A stretch of 64,000 nucleotides of DNA, from the NCBI RefSeq assembly GCF_023822005.2, contig NZ_CP098806.1:5950501-6014500 (forward strand). Reading direction: 5' to 3'. The first letter of the stretch is position 1. The number at the start of each line of letters is the position of its first letter. Positions 25,801 to 34,231 of this stretch are shown here, piece by piece. Under the pieces are notes generated by a model. It was not told the DNA's origin and made no database searches. It was given only the letters and a program-made list of their open reading frames with translations. Both the position numbers and the translations under genes were made by a program. The DNA is from Dyadobacter fanqingshengii. Its GTDB lineage: Bacteria; Bacteroidota; Bacteroidia; Cytophagales; Spirosomataceae.

Positions 25801-26335
25801 ATATATGGACGGTTGCCGGCCTGTGCGCGAGATTACGGTTAAAGTAGACAGGACGCATGAGCCGATTTTTGAAATAAATCAATCCGGCGGAGCTTGTAAT
25901 GCGCCATTCAGTTATTCTATGTCCAATCAAACCAAAAATGCGCAGCGCTATGAGTGGAATTTAGGGACGGGCAACACCGTTTCAGATCCGGAGATTAATG
26001 AATATATTTACGAAACACCCGGCGAATACACCATCACATTAACTGCTTATAACAGTGCAGGATGTGCATTGACGGCATCGAAAAAAGTAATAGCATCGCC
26101 ACCATTTACGCTGGCAAATGTGATTACGCCCAACGGGGATGGCAAGAACGATTTTTTCATTGTTCCGGTCCTGCCGGCTTCCCTGGAAGTGTTTAACAGA
26201 TGGGGGAAATCGGTTTTCAAAACGTCGGATTACAAGAATGACTGGGGCAAGGGAATCGGAAACGGGACGTATTTTTATGTTGTGGACACGCCGCAGGGTA
26301 ACCATTGCAAAGGCTGGGTAGAAGTTTTGGAATGA
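22883..26335 (+). CDS. Large SBBP beta-propeller/PKD surface protein with type IX (type B) sorting domain
   Basis: About 1150 residues. The ATG at 22883 starts a signal peptide (MRRNLRPIVLLFLFLICII). A DUF7948-type domain follows (MHFIENRGQWESDILFRTE), then several SBBP propeller repeats (KLIYATFLGGSNTDI, QLIASTFVGGSGND, SLLWGTFVGGSEWD). Two PKD domains (TFTKPGEYTVTLKAYN and YETPGEYTITLTAYN) flank Ig-like segments. A gliding-type C-terminus (ANVITPNGDGKNDFF, LEVFNRWGKSVF, GTYFYVV) closes it. It is predicted to be exported by the type IX system to the cell surface; ligand unknown. Confidence 0.87.
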   Translation: MRRNLRPIVLLFLFLICIISNCFAAGMHFIENRGQWESDILFRTEISGGFLFLKKQSLVYVLYNAGQVSANHAKQPVASPGARENDKSIAAHGVEVQFLGASANVKCTANAPIETGFNYFLGKEEQNWAGGVKGFEEVIYKNLYEGIDMRVYLHQFKLKYEFIVHPQADPSQIMMKYNGAEKVSVNETGQIVVKTSIGQFKEAEPYSFQQINARTTEVSSKFLLSADNVATFSIPKAYNKSEKLTIDPELIFSTYSGSVADNWGHTATYDDEGNLYSGGTVFGTNFPATVGAFQTKFEGQVDVAIMKFTPDGSKLIYATFLGGSNTDIPSSLIINSKKELLILGTTSSKNFPAKTGAFQTAFGGGTKVIPISGLDLDNGSDIFVSKLSTDGKQLIASTFVGGSGNDGVSMADLAAIRNYGDSFRGEIGVDKDDNVLIVSSTNSANFPLKNAVKAKFAGVQDGVVLKFNSGLTSLLWGTFVGGSEWDAAYSLKISAAGDIYVAGITQSKNLPTNASSFQKALNGTEDGFVAHYANDKLLGTTYLGTPNQDGAYLLDLDASSNVYVYGLTNGPYPVSQGVYQNAKSGQFVHALDAGLSKTIFSTVIGSGRGIPDISPTAFLVSECGNIYLAGWGGNVNSTTGNNPNSTTTNLVVTDDAIQSLTNGNNFYIAILEQGAKSLLYATYFGSRDRSGQVQGDHVDGGTSRFDKNGTIYHATCACGGSGFPATPQAWSKTNNSENCNNAAFKIDIDRLKADFDVYSGSTKDVLRGCAPLSLSFVNTSEGGVDYIWDVGGSTFSREEDQSEYTFTKPGEYTVTLKAYNRLSCKRVDVVQKKIIVETLNSKIKADTTVCENTKLQLWASGGTQYKWSPATGMDNAAIAMPSVTVREDAEFSVEISNASGCKVTEKMKVNVDKKTDFVEMPDVEVCAGATVVLSVSGDGTKYRWLATDGLEETIGKSVTVKPTKTTTYTIEGTYMDGCRPVREITVKVDRTHEPIFEINQSGGACNAPFSYSMSNQTKNAQRYEWNLGTGNTVSDPEINEYIYETPGEYTITLTAYNSAGCALTASKKVIASPPFTLANVITPNGDGKNDFFIVPVLPASLEVFNRWGKSVFKTSDYKNDWGKGIGNGTYFYVVDTPQGNHCKGWVEVLE

Positions 26336-26363
26336 TTGATTTACACTTAAACACATATACGAA

Positions 26364-26813
26364 ATGAAAAAAGTAATGATGCTAATGTTGCTTTTCATGG
26401 GCGCATTGGCGGTACAAGCGCAAAATTCCAACCATTTTGGTAAGGAAATTAATGAAAACAAAGCCATTGAAGCCAGCGCGCTCCCTGAAAAAATGGGGGA
26501 TAAAACAGAAATGGCAGCCAAGGTAAGCGGTCAGGTGGAATCGGTTTGTCAGGTGAAAGGCTGCTGGATGGCGGTAAAGCTGGATAATGGAGAAACTATG
26601 CGTGTCATGTTCAAGGACTACGCGTTTTTCGTTCCCAAAGATATCAGTGGAAAAACGGTGGTTTTTGAAGGACAAGCGCAGAAGAAAACAATTCCTGTTG
26701 AGCATTTGCAGCATTATGCCAAAGATGCCGGACAGAGCAAAGAAGAAATTGAGAAAATCACCGAACCTAAGGAAGAACTGACGTTTATCGCAGACGGCGT
26801 GATCATCAAATAA
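26364..26813 (+). CDS. DUF4920 domain-containing periplasmic protein
   Basis: The 149-residue protein has a signal peptide ending VQAQ. An OB-like domain follows with VSGQVESVCQVKGCWMAV, MRVMFKDYAFFVP and a C-terminal LTFIADGVIIK strand, the pattern of the Bacteroidota DUF4920 family. The two conserved cysteines (VCQVKGCW) could bind a metal or form a disulphide. Function unknown. It lies 28 bp after the large surface-protein gene. Confidence 0.82.
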   Translation: MKKVMMLMLLFMGALAVQAQNSNHFGKEINENKAIEASALPEKMGDKTEMAAKVSGQVESVCQVKGCWMAVKLDNGETMRVMFKDYAFFVPKDISGKTVVFEGQAQKKTIPVEHLQHYAKDAGQSKEEIEKITEPKEELTFIADGVIIK

Positions 26814-26886
26814 TTCGGATCTTCAAAGTAAGAAACAAGCGAACGGGCACTTTTGAACATATTCAGAAGTGTCCATTTCTTTTTAT

Positions 26887-28668
26887 ATGAAGTTTAAAAA
26901 CGCCTTCGCCTGCTTTGGATTAGTCCTTTCGTTTCATTTTACATTTGCCCAAACCACCAAGATAAATTGGTGGAATCCGCAAACAGCCACATTCCCGGTT
27001 TTGGAAGGACAAGCTTGGCCCAAGGAAGTGAAAAATCCTTACGACAGGCTGCCAGCCCGAGCAGAAAAACAGGTTAGGGAGCAAGTTTGGGGACTTTCAA
27101 ATCAATCTGCCGGGCTAATGTTGCGGTTTCGGGCCAATTCTGCTGAAATCAGCGTGCGTTATGTCGTGAACGGCAAACACGCGCTGCCTCATATGCCTGC
27201 CACGGGCGTGAGCGGTGTGGATCTTTATGCTATTTCCAGTGACGGCGACTGGCGTTGGTGTGCAGGGAAATATACGTTCGGCGACACGATAACTTACACT
27301 TTCAGAGGTCTCGAACCTAATGATTCATACCACCAAAGAGGCCGGGAATACAGGCTCTATCTTCCATTATACAACAGCGTGAAGTGGCTGGAAGTGGGAG
27401 CGCCGGAAGGAACAGCATTCACGCCGCTCGCCACCAGACCGGACAAGCCGATCGTTATTTACGGCACTTCCATTGCACACGGCGCCTGTGCTTCTCGCCC
27501 CGGAATGGCCTGGACGGCAATTTTGGGAAGGAAACTGGACCATCCGCTCATTAACCTCGGATTTTCAGGAAATGGGCGGCTGGAAGAGGAAGTTGTGAGC
27601 ATCGTTTCGGAAATTGATGCCAAAATATTCGTGCTGGATTGCCTACCAAATCTTACAATCAGGCCCGATTCCAAACTTGGAATTACCATTGAGGATGTAA
27701 AAAACAGGATTCTCGCCACCACGCGCGCATTGCGTAAAAAACATCCGAACACGCCGATCGTGCTCGCATCACATGCGGGTTATACGGATGAGGATATGAA
27801 TCCGCAAAGCAAACATTTTTACAGCGAGGTAAACGAAACTTTGAAAGAAGCTTTTGCACAGCTCAAATCGGAAGGTGTCCGGCAAATATTTATTATTCCA
27901 AAAGCAGATTTCGGACAGGATATCGAGACAATGGTGGACGGGACGCATCCCAATGACCTCGGAATGATGCGTTATGCGGAAGGTTATGAAAAGCATTTGC
28001 GTCAGATATTGCATGAGTATAAAGGCATTGCGTCCACGACACGGCCCGTGATACAAATGCGCGAGCTTAACAACTACGATTGGGAAGCCAGGCATCAAGA
28101 AATTTTAGATCTCAATAGAAAGAATCCGCCTGCAACCGTCATTATTGGAAACTCCATCACGCACTTCTGGGGCGGACTGCCGAAAGGGCCTCGCGCCACG
28201 GGAGCAGACTCCTGGGATGATACATTTGGTAAAAATACAAGGAACATGGGTTACGGCTGGGACCGTATCGAGAATGTGTTGTGGCGCATTAATCACGGAG
28301 AACTGGACGGGTATGCTGCCAAACAGGTTTTGGTAAACATTGGCACCAATAACCTGCATCTCAATTCGGATGAGGAAATTGTAGAAGGCTGGCGAATGCT
28401 GATCGACGCGATCAAATTCCATCAGCCGGATGCGCAGATTATCATGTTGGGCATTTATCCAAGGCGCCAGCAGGAGGGAAGAGTGTCGGTGATCAATGAA
28501 AAATTAGCTCAATTGACGGGAGAAATGAATGTTAATTACCTCGACCCGGGCAAAGTGTTTTTGCAAAAAGATGGGAAAATAGACGAGACATTATTCTCCG
28601 ACGGCCTGCATCCCAATGCGAAAGGATATAAACTCTTGGGAGATTCAATTAAACCGCTTGTGAAATAA
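26887..28668 (+). CDS. Secreted double SGNH/GDSL hydrolase
   Basis: About 593 residues. The ATG at 26887 begins a signal peptide ending FTFAQ, so it is preferred to a GTG six codons earlier. An N-terminal beta-rich domain (about 20-180) is followed by a first SGNH hydrolase with IYGTSIAHGACASRPGMAW and DGTHPNDLG (catalytic Asp-His). A second complete SGNH domain follows with VIIGNSITHFWGG, VLVNIGTNNL and SDGLHPNAKGY. Such enzymes remove acyl or acetyl groups, often from polysaccharides. Two full catalytic sets in one chain suggest two esterase activities on a complex substrate. Confidence 0.87.
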   Translation: MKFKNAFACFGLVLSFHFTFAQTTKINWWNPQTATFPVLEGQAWPKEVKNPYDRLPARAEKQVREQVWGLSNQSAGLMLRFRANSAEISVRYVVNGKHALPHMPATGVSGVDLYAISSDGDWRWCAGKYTFGDTITYTFRGLEPNDSYHQRGREYRLYLPLYNSVKWLEVGAPEGTAFTPLATRPDKPIVIYGTSIAHGACASRPGMAWTAILGRKLDHPLINLGFSGNGRLEEEVVSIVSEIDAKIFVLDCLPNLTIRPDSKLGITIEDVKNRILATTRALRKKHPNTPIVLASHAGYTDEDMNPQSKHFYSEVNETLKEAFAQLKSEGVRQIFIIPKADFGQDIETMVDGTHPNDLGMMRYAEGYEKHLRQILHEYKGIASTTRPVIQMRELNNYDWEARHQEILDLNRKNPPATVIIGNSITHFWGGLPKGPRATGADSWDDTFGKNTRNMGYGWDRIENVLWRINHGELDGYAAKQVLVNIGTNNLHLNSDEEIVEGWRMLIDAIKFHQPDAQIIMLGIYPRRQQEGRVSVINEKLAQLTGEMNVNYLDPGKVFLQKDGKIDETLFSDGLHPNAKGYKLLGDSIKPLVK

Positions 28669-28674
28669 ACCGGC

Positions 28675-29568
28675 TTACAACACGATCCCTATGCCGAACA
28701 AAATTACAAATAGCAATGTAGACAGTGCCATTTGCTTCAAGTAGGGATCCAATTCGCTGGCTTTTTTCAATCTCGAAATAGCCAGTCCATTTTTAATAAA
28801 TAGTGGGAAGCTGAGCAGAAATATCAGGCTCGTATAACCTGAAAAGTGCTCTGCTATATAGACAGAGACGCAAAGCATGCCGATAATTAAAATCGTCCAG
28901 TGGTAGGCAATGGCTTTTTCGCGCCCTAATCGCACCGGAATGGAGTTTTTGCCCGTGGCTTTATCAGATTCTATGTCTCGGATATTATTAATGTTCAAAA
29001 CTCCGACAGCAAAAAGTCCGCAGCTGGATGCTGGTAGAAGCAAGCCCCAATCCCAAACATGCGTGTGCAGATAACTGCTGCCGAGCACGCCAACCCATCC
29101 GAAAAAGATCAAAACTGACAGATCGCCCAGGCCAACATAACCGTAAGGACGTTTTCCGGCAGTGTAAGTAATGGCAGCAATAATGCAAGCAACACCAATG
29201 CCCAGAAAAACCCAGAATACATTGGCAGGAGCGCCTTTTAACGCAATGATTAAGAGCAATATCCCGGAAATCAACGCAAGAATTGAAAAGAGAATGATGG
29301 CTTTCAACATGGTCGAAGCCTGAATGTGCCCGGAGTGAACGGCTCTGCGCGGCCCCTCCCGTAATTCAGTATCTTTCCCGTTCACAGCATCGCCATAATC
29401 ATTGGCGAAGTTGGAAAGGACTTGCAGTAGAATGGTCGTTAACACGCTTAATCCTGCCACCGGCCAGCTGAATGTGCCGCTCGCAGCCGCCAGAAAACAG
29501 CCCATTAATATGCATGAAAGTGCCAAAGGCAATGTGCGGGGACGGGCTGCTTCAATCCAGGGATTCAT
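28675..29568 (-). CDS. menA: 1,4-dihydroxy-2-naphthoate polyprenyltransferase
   Basis: Attaches the isoprenoid chain in menaquinone synthesis. The 297-residue integral membrane protein has about eight hydrophobic segments and the UbiA-family prenyl-diphosphate site: NFANDYGDAVNGKD and LREGPRRAVHSG near residues 52-80, as in MenA. A second Asp-rich site appears as NINNIRDIESDKATGKNS near 190-207. It lies 24 bp downstream of the DUF5618 gene and is probably co-transcribed with it. Its stop is 6 bp from the convergent hydrolase stop. Confidence 0.95.
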   Translation of the reverse strand: MNPWIEAARPRTLPLALSCILMGCFLAAASGTFSWPVAGLSVLTTILLQVLSNFANDYGDAVNGKDTELREGPRRAVHSGHIQASTMLKAIILFSILALISGILLLIIALKGAPANVFWVFLGIGVACIIAAITYTAGKRPYGYVGLGDLSVLIFFGWVGVLGSSYLHTHVWDWGLLLPASSCGLFAVGVLNINNIRDIESDKATGKNSIPVRLGREKAIAYHWTILIIGMLCVSVYIAEHFSGYTSLIFLLSFPLFIKNGLAISRLKKASELDPYLKQMALSTLLFVILFGIGIVL

Positions 29569-29592
29569 TGATTTTAATTGGAGTAGGGTAAT

Positions 29593-29970
29593 TCAGGCTT
29601 GCGTTTTTAGCTCAGCCCAGTTTATGATTTTTTCTGCAACTTCTAAACCCTCCTTAGACACAGCAGCATTTAAAACGCCATCATAGCTCATCGAAAGGTG
29701 AAGAATGTCGTAAGCATCGAGGAAATAGGACAAGACTTTTTTGTCAACAACAGAAAGTTCTTTTTGATACCATTCGACGCTTTTTCTGGTTTTTTTCTTT
29801 TTGTCGCCTAAAACACTGTCAAGGGCAACCAAAACGCCGGAATAAGCAGTGTGTCCTGCCATCTTCACATATTTGCGGTCTTTGTAATGGCCGTTTTCTT
29901 TGATCGCCTTTTCACTTAAAATCTCTTTGGCGTTAGCGATATAACGCTTCGCATCTGTAATGTCTTTCAT
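29593..29970 (-). CDS. DUF5618-like helical protein
   Basis: The 125-residue protein begins MKDITDAKRYIANAKEILSE. It is mostly helical and rich in Lys, with no signal peptide, and matches the layout of the DUF5618 family seen in Bacteroidota. The domain resembles HEPN-like helical bundles in overall shape, but no RNase motif (Rx4-6H) is evident. It is likely co-transcribed with menA. Confidence 0.65.
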   Translation of the reverse strand: MKDITDAKRYIANAKEILSEKAIKENGHYKDRKYVKMAGHTAYSGVLVALDSVLGDKKKKTRKSVEWYQKELSVVDKKVLSYFLDAYDILHLSMSYDGVLNAAVSKEGLEVAEKIINWAELKTQA

Positions 29971-30046
29971 GCTTAGTGATGTGTATATGATTTAATAATA
30001 TTTCAGGCTGCCACTCATTTGCAGCCTGAAAGTAAAAAAGCTTCTC

Positions 30047-30631
30047 TTAAATGCCAACCGCTGTCAAAAACTCAGGGTCAGTTGGTAATATTTTTGAAGC
30101 GAAGAAATTGGTTAATTCACCTTTTTCATTCACAATATACTTACAAAAATTCCAGGTTGGAACCTTGTCATTCCAGCCGTTCAAGTCTTTGGTAGTAAGC
30201 CATTTGTAGATAGGCGCCTGGTCTTCTCCTAAGACCGAAACTTTTTCAAACATGGGAAAAGTTACGCCGTAAGTTGCGGAGCAGAATGTTGCGATTTCTT
30301 CGCTAGTACCAGGCTCTTGTCCGCCAAAGTTGTTTGCCGGGAAACCCAATACAACCACTTTATCTCCATGCTCTTTGTTGAATTTTTCCCAATCCGCATA
30401 TTGCTTGGTGTAGCCGCATTTAGACGCAACATTCAGGATCACCACTTTTTTGCCTTTGTATTTACTCAAATCAATTGTTTTGTTGCCTACCAGCGATTTT
30501 ACCTTAAAATCATAGAGTGTTTGCTTGGCGACCACGTCGTGAGCAGGTCTTGTGGCAACTTCGGACTTATCGGCAAAAAGGCCGGTTATTAAACTCGTAA
30601 TCATAATGAATAGTGTTTTTAATAAGCTCAT
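30047..30631 (-). CDS. Glutathione peroxidase family thiol peroxidase
   Basis: The 194-residue protein has an N-terminal hydrophobic export or anchor segment (LLKTLFIMITSLITGLFA), then the GPx fold. It carries the peroxidatic Cys in VASKCGYT, Gln in FPANNFGGQEPG and Trp in PTWNFCKYIV. Cys replaces selenocysteine, so it is probably thioredoxin-dependent. The leader implies a periplasmic or membrane-associated location. Confidence 0.92.
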   Translation of the reverse strand: MSLLKTLFIMITSLITGLFADKSEVATRPAHDVVAKQTLYDFKVKSLVGNKTIDLSKYKGKKVVILNVASKCGYTKQYADWEKFNKEHGDKVVVLGFPANNFGGQEPGTSEEIATFCSATYGVTFPMFEKVSVLGEDQAPIYKWLTTKDLNGWNDKVPTWNFCKYIVNEKGELTNFFASKILPTDPEFLTAVGI

Positions 30632-30739
30632 AATCGTAGTCTGGTTATTGGTTAGATGTTGTAATTAAAAGTGAAATTGTGAACATTCAATACATTATTA
30701 GCGGCTTTTCAACACGACTTCCCTAACCACCCGGCCTCG

Positions 30740-32518
30740 CTACATTCGCTCGGGAACTTCTATCCCTAATAACCCCAAAGCTTTCTGAATTGTTTCCGAA
30801 ACTGCACCAGATAATGCAACCCTGAATTTGACAGAATCCAGGTTAGGATCAGAGAAAATAGAGACCTCTGCATAGAACTGATTATAGACCTTGGCCAACT
30901 CAAATGCATACAACGAAATCACCGAAGGCGCAAACTCGCTCGCAGCCGCCTGCACACGCACCGGATATTGCGATAATGCGAAAATCAGCTCCTTTTCTGC
31001 CGGGTGTAAAATATAGCTTACGGGCGGAATCACCGCTTGGATGCCTGACTGCTCCGCTTTTCTGATAATAGAACGGATCCGGGCATAGGTATATTGAATA
31101 AATGGCCCCGTATGTCCTTGGAAATCAATGGATTCTTCGGGATTGAAGAGCATTCTTTTTTTAGGATCAACCTTTAAAAGAAAATACTTTAATGCACTCA
31201 ATGCGAGCTGATTGTAGAGTTGTTTGGCTTCTGCACTATCAAAATCATCGATCTTACCCAATTCCTGCGTTCTGCTTGCCGCGGTCTGGATCATTTGTTC
31301 CACCAGATCGTCCGCATCCACCACAGTGCCTTCCCGTGATTTCATTTTCCCGGACGGCAGGTCCACCATGCCGTAACTGATGTGATAGCAGCCATCTGCA
31401 TAAGGTCTTCCCAGTTTTTTGAATATGGCAAAAAGGACTTTGAAGTGATAATCCTGCTCGTTTCCTACAACCCACAAATAGCGGTTGTTATGGAAGTCGC
31501 TGTATTTCAGTTCGGTTGTTCCCAGATCCTGCGTAATGTAAACGGAAGTTCCGTCACCGCGCAAAACCAGCTTTTCGTCCAGTCCTTCTGCTGTAAGGTC
31601 GATCCAAACCGAGTTGTCGGGCTTTTTGTAAAAAACATCATTTCGTAAACCTTCCTCAATAATGTCTTTGCCCAGCAAATAAGTATCTGATTCATAGTAA
31701 GTTTTATCAAAACCAACACCGATCTTATCGTAAGTCTGGCGGAAGCCTTCGTAAACCCAGCCATTCATTTTGTGCCATAATGCGACGGTCTCGGAATCAT
31801 TATTTTCCCAAAGCAAAAGCAATTTTTGTGCTTCCAAAATCCACGGAGCCTTTTTAGCTGCTTCTTCCTCAGACATTCCCTGCTCCACAAGCTCCTTAAT
31901 CTGCCGCTTGTATTCGCCGTCAAACTTCACATAATATTTCCCAGCCAAATGGTCGCCTTTCATGCCGCTGGATTCCGGCGTTTCGCCATTTCCAAATTCA
32001 CGGTAAGCCAGCATGGACTTGCAGATATGGATCCCGCGATCATTCACCAGACACGTTTTTACAACATCAAATCCGCTGGCTTTCAGGATTTTGGCAAGGG
32101 ATTCACCAAGGAAATTATTCCTCAAATGTCCCAGATGGAGCGGCTTATTCGTATTAGGAGAAGAAAATTCCACCATTACGGATTGACCGTTCGAAGGAAA
32201 AGTCCCGAAATTCTGATCATTAAAGACATTCGAAAACAATTCCAGCCACGTCGTGTCTTTCAGGCTGATGTTCAAAAAGCCTTGCACAACATTAAACTTT
32301 TCAGCCACAGAAGAGTGCTCTGCAAGCTCGTTTCCAATAATCTGCCCTATTTCTGCTGGCGATTTTCGGATAGATTTGGTGAGTGGAAAAGTAACAAAAG
32401 TGTAAAATCCTTCAAATTCCTTTTTTGTAGGTTGTAAAATGATGTCTTCAACAGTTACATCAAGATGCTTCTGGATTGCTTTTTGAATATCGTCCTTTAG
32501 AATTGCTTCAATCGTCAT
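30740..32518 (-). CDS. argS: Arginyl-tRNA synthetase
   Basis: Class I synthetase of about 592 residues charging tRNA-Arg. The HIGH-type motif is HLGH in PNTNKPLHLGHLRNN, the KMSK-type loop is DLPSGKMKSREGT, and the C-terminal DALR domain begins around QYTYARIRSI. The ATG at 32518 (MTIEAILKDDIQ) is preferred over an upstream alternative, since ArgS proteins begin directly with the Add-1 domain. TAATTTTG on the minus strand at 32631-32638 could be its -7 promoter element. Confidence 0.97.
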   Translation of the reverse strand: MTIEAILKDDIQKAIQKHLDVTVEDIILQPTKKEFEGFYTFVTFPLTKSIRKSPAEIGQIIGNELAEHSSVAEKFNVVQGFLNISLKDTTWLELFSNVFNDQNFGTFPSNGQSVMVEFSSPNTNKPLHLGHLRNNFLGESLAKILKASGFDVVKTCLVNDRGIHICKSMLAYREFGNGETPESSGMKGDHLAGKYYVKFDGEYKRQIKELVEQGMSEEEAAKKAPWILEAQKLLLLWENNDSETVALWHKMNGWVYEGFRQTYDKIGVGFDKTYYESDTYLLGKDIIEEGLRNDVFYKKPDNSVWIDLTAEGLDEKLVLRGDGTSVYITQDLGTTELKYSDFHNNRYLWVVGNEQDYHFKVLFAIFKKLGRPYADGCYHISYGMVDLPSGKMKSREGTVVDADDLVEQMIQTAASRTQELGKIDDFDSAEAKQLYNQLALSALKYFLLKVDPKKRMLFNPEESIDFQGHTGPFIQYTYARIRSIIRKAEQSGIQAVIPPVSYILHPAEKELIFALSQYPVRVQAAASEFAPSVISLYAFELAKVYNQFYAEVSIFSDPNLDSVKFRVALSGAVSETIQKALGLLGIEVPERM

Positions 32519-32680
32519 GAATGATGGGGTAAAATGGAAGTGCTTATTCAAAATCCGAATGACATTTCCCTAAGTTTTTATTTGATTAAAATAATTTATA
32601 ATATTAATAGCAATGTTGTCCTTTTTGATGCAAAATTAGGGTAAATATTGAAGAGAGTCACACCCCTGAAGGAAGAAGTT

Positions 32681-34231
32681 ATGAATAACCATTCTTTGCA
32701 TTGGCCCGGGATTTTTTGCATGCTCTTTTTGTGCATTATTCCGGTTGCCGGCGCCTTCGCGCAGTTGCAGCAATCTGATCGTCTGGAAATACCCGCTAGT
32801 CCTACTTCCACAGAGCAATTCGAGGTTTTCAGTTTGGGACAGCAAGGCTTATTATCTGTTGTCAGGGGAAATGAATGGTCTAATACGAGAAATGAGCAAT
32901 GGCAATTTGTTAAATACGATACAACACTGAAAGTCGTCTGGCGGACGTCATACAAACTGGATTTTCGTTACATTCCGGTGATGGCTTATAAGGGCGAGGA
33001 AAGTGGTTACTGGCTTTTTGCTGAGCCAGATACAGACCGTTTTCTATTCATGCAGCTCAATTACAGCGACGGCTCCATAGACACTTACAAAGGGAATTTA
33101 CTGTCAGGCGTAGATGTGCAGCAATTCAAAGTGATAGGCAGCAAGGCGCTGGTTTCGGGCTATTACAGATCGCGGCCGGTCGTGATCGTCCATTCCTTTT
33201 TCGACCATACAACCAGGGTTTTGCCTGGGTTATTTGAAAAAAATACAGAGCTGAATAATGTCGACATCAATGAGATTGACGGTTATATTAATGTAATCAC
33301 TTACGCCTACCGCAAAAAAAACTGCGTTTTTGAGATCAAAACGTATAATTACGAAGGAAAGCTCTTGAAAAAAACAACATTGAGCGATCCGAGATACAGC
33401 TTCATTTCCGGCCAGATCGTGCCATTGAATCCGGATGATTCGTACTTAATTGGCAATTATTCGGTCGGCTGCACACAATATTCGCAGGGCTTGTATGTCA
33501 CGCACGTGGAGCATGATGAGCCCGGAGAACCGCAGTTTATTGAGTTTTCCGAATTGCAGAATTTCTTCAATTATATGAAGCCAAAGCGCCGCGCACGGAT
33601 GATGGAACGCATCGCCAACCGGAAAAGCATGGGTAAAGAAAACAAATTTCGTTACAGACTCCTGGTTCACGAGCTTATCCAGACGGAAAATGAAATCGTG
33701 CTCGTAGCAGAAGTTTATTATCCCAATCAAAGATCCACCAGCCCGATCATAACCGGGGGCATTTCAAGACCATACATTTCACGCTCTCTCGAGGGTTACC
33801 GCTATACACACGCCATTGTTTGCGGGTTTGACAGGAATGGGAAATTCATGTGGGATAACACCATTACGATCAAAGATCTGACAAGCTACGACTTGCAGGA
33901 AATGGTTCAGGTGACGCCGGTCGACGACTATTTTGTGCTGGCATATCCGCAGGAAGGGGAAATCCATACAGAAGTGATCAGCCGTAATCAGGTGGTTGTT
34001 GAGAGCGAAAAATTTAAGATCACAGCCAAATCCGAAAAGGAAAAAGTGCTTAACAATGAGGATGGCTATCTTTCGCCCTGGTATGGACAGTATTTTCTTG
34101 CGTATGGCATGCAGCGCATCGGCTCGTCATCCTTAGGGCAAGGCCGGGAGGTTTTTTATATCAATAAATTGACTTACAAAACGGAAGATATCGGCAAGGC
34201 AACAAAGGAAGAAGCATCCCGCCCGCGCTGA
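32681..34231 (+). CDS. Secreted protein of unknown function
   Basis: About 516 residues. The ATG at 32681 has GGAAGAAG just upstream and starts a signal peptide ending AGAFAQ. The mature chain is rich in beta strands spaced 40-50 residues apart (YWLFAEPDTDRFLFMQL, ALVSGYYRSRPVVIVH, YINVITYAYRKKNCVFE), which suggests a propeller-like fold. A basic PKRRARMMERIANRKS helix lies near 315. No family motif is recognised. It ends one base before the convergent pyrR. Confidence 0.75.
   Translation: MNNHSLHWPGIFCMLFLCIIPVAGAFAQLQQSDRLEIPASPTSTEQFEVFSLGQQGLLSVVRGNEWSNTRNEQWQFVKYDTTLKVVWRTSYKLDFRYIPVMAYKGEESGYWLFAEPDTDRFLFMQLNYSDGSIDTYKGNLLSGVDVQQFKVIGSKALVSGYYRSRPVVIVHSFFDHTTRVLPGLFEKNTELNNVDINEIDGYINVITYAYRKKNCVFEIKTYNYEGKLLKKTTLSDPRYSFISGQIVPLNPDDSYLIGNYSVGCTQYSQGLYVTHVEHDEPGEPQFIEFSELQNFFNYMKPKRRARMMERIANRKSMGKENKFRYRLLVHELIQTENEIVLVAEVYYPNQRSTSPIITGGISRPYISRSLEGYRYTHAIVCGFDRNGKFMWDNTITIKDLTSYDLQEMVQVTPVDDYFVLAYPQEGEIHTEVISRNQVVVESEKFKITAKSEKEKVLNNEDGYLSPWYGQYFLAYGMQRIGSSSLGQGREVFYINKLTYKTEDIGKATKEEASRPR

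Noticed and set aside
24425-25930. Several long minus-strand frames inside the large surface protein
   Set aside because: Codon pattern and composition follow the plus-strand gene; no homology or signals on the minus strand.
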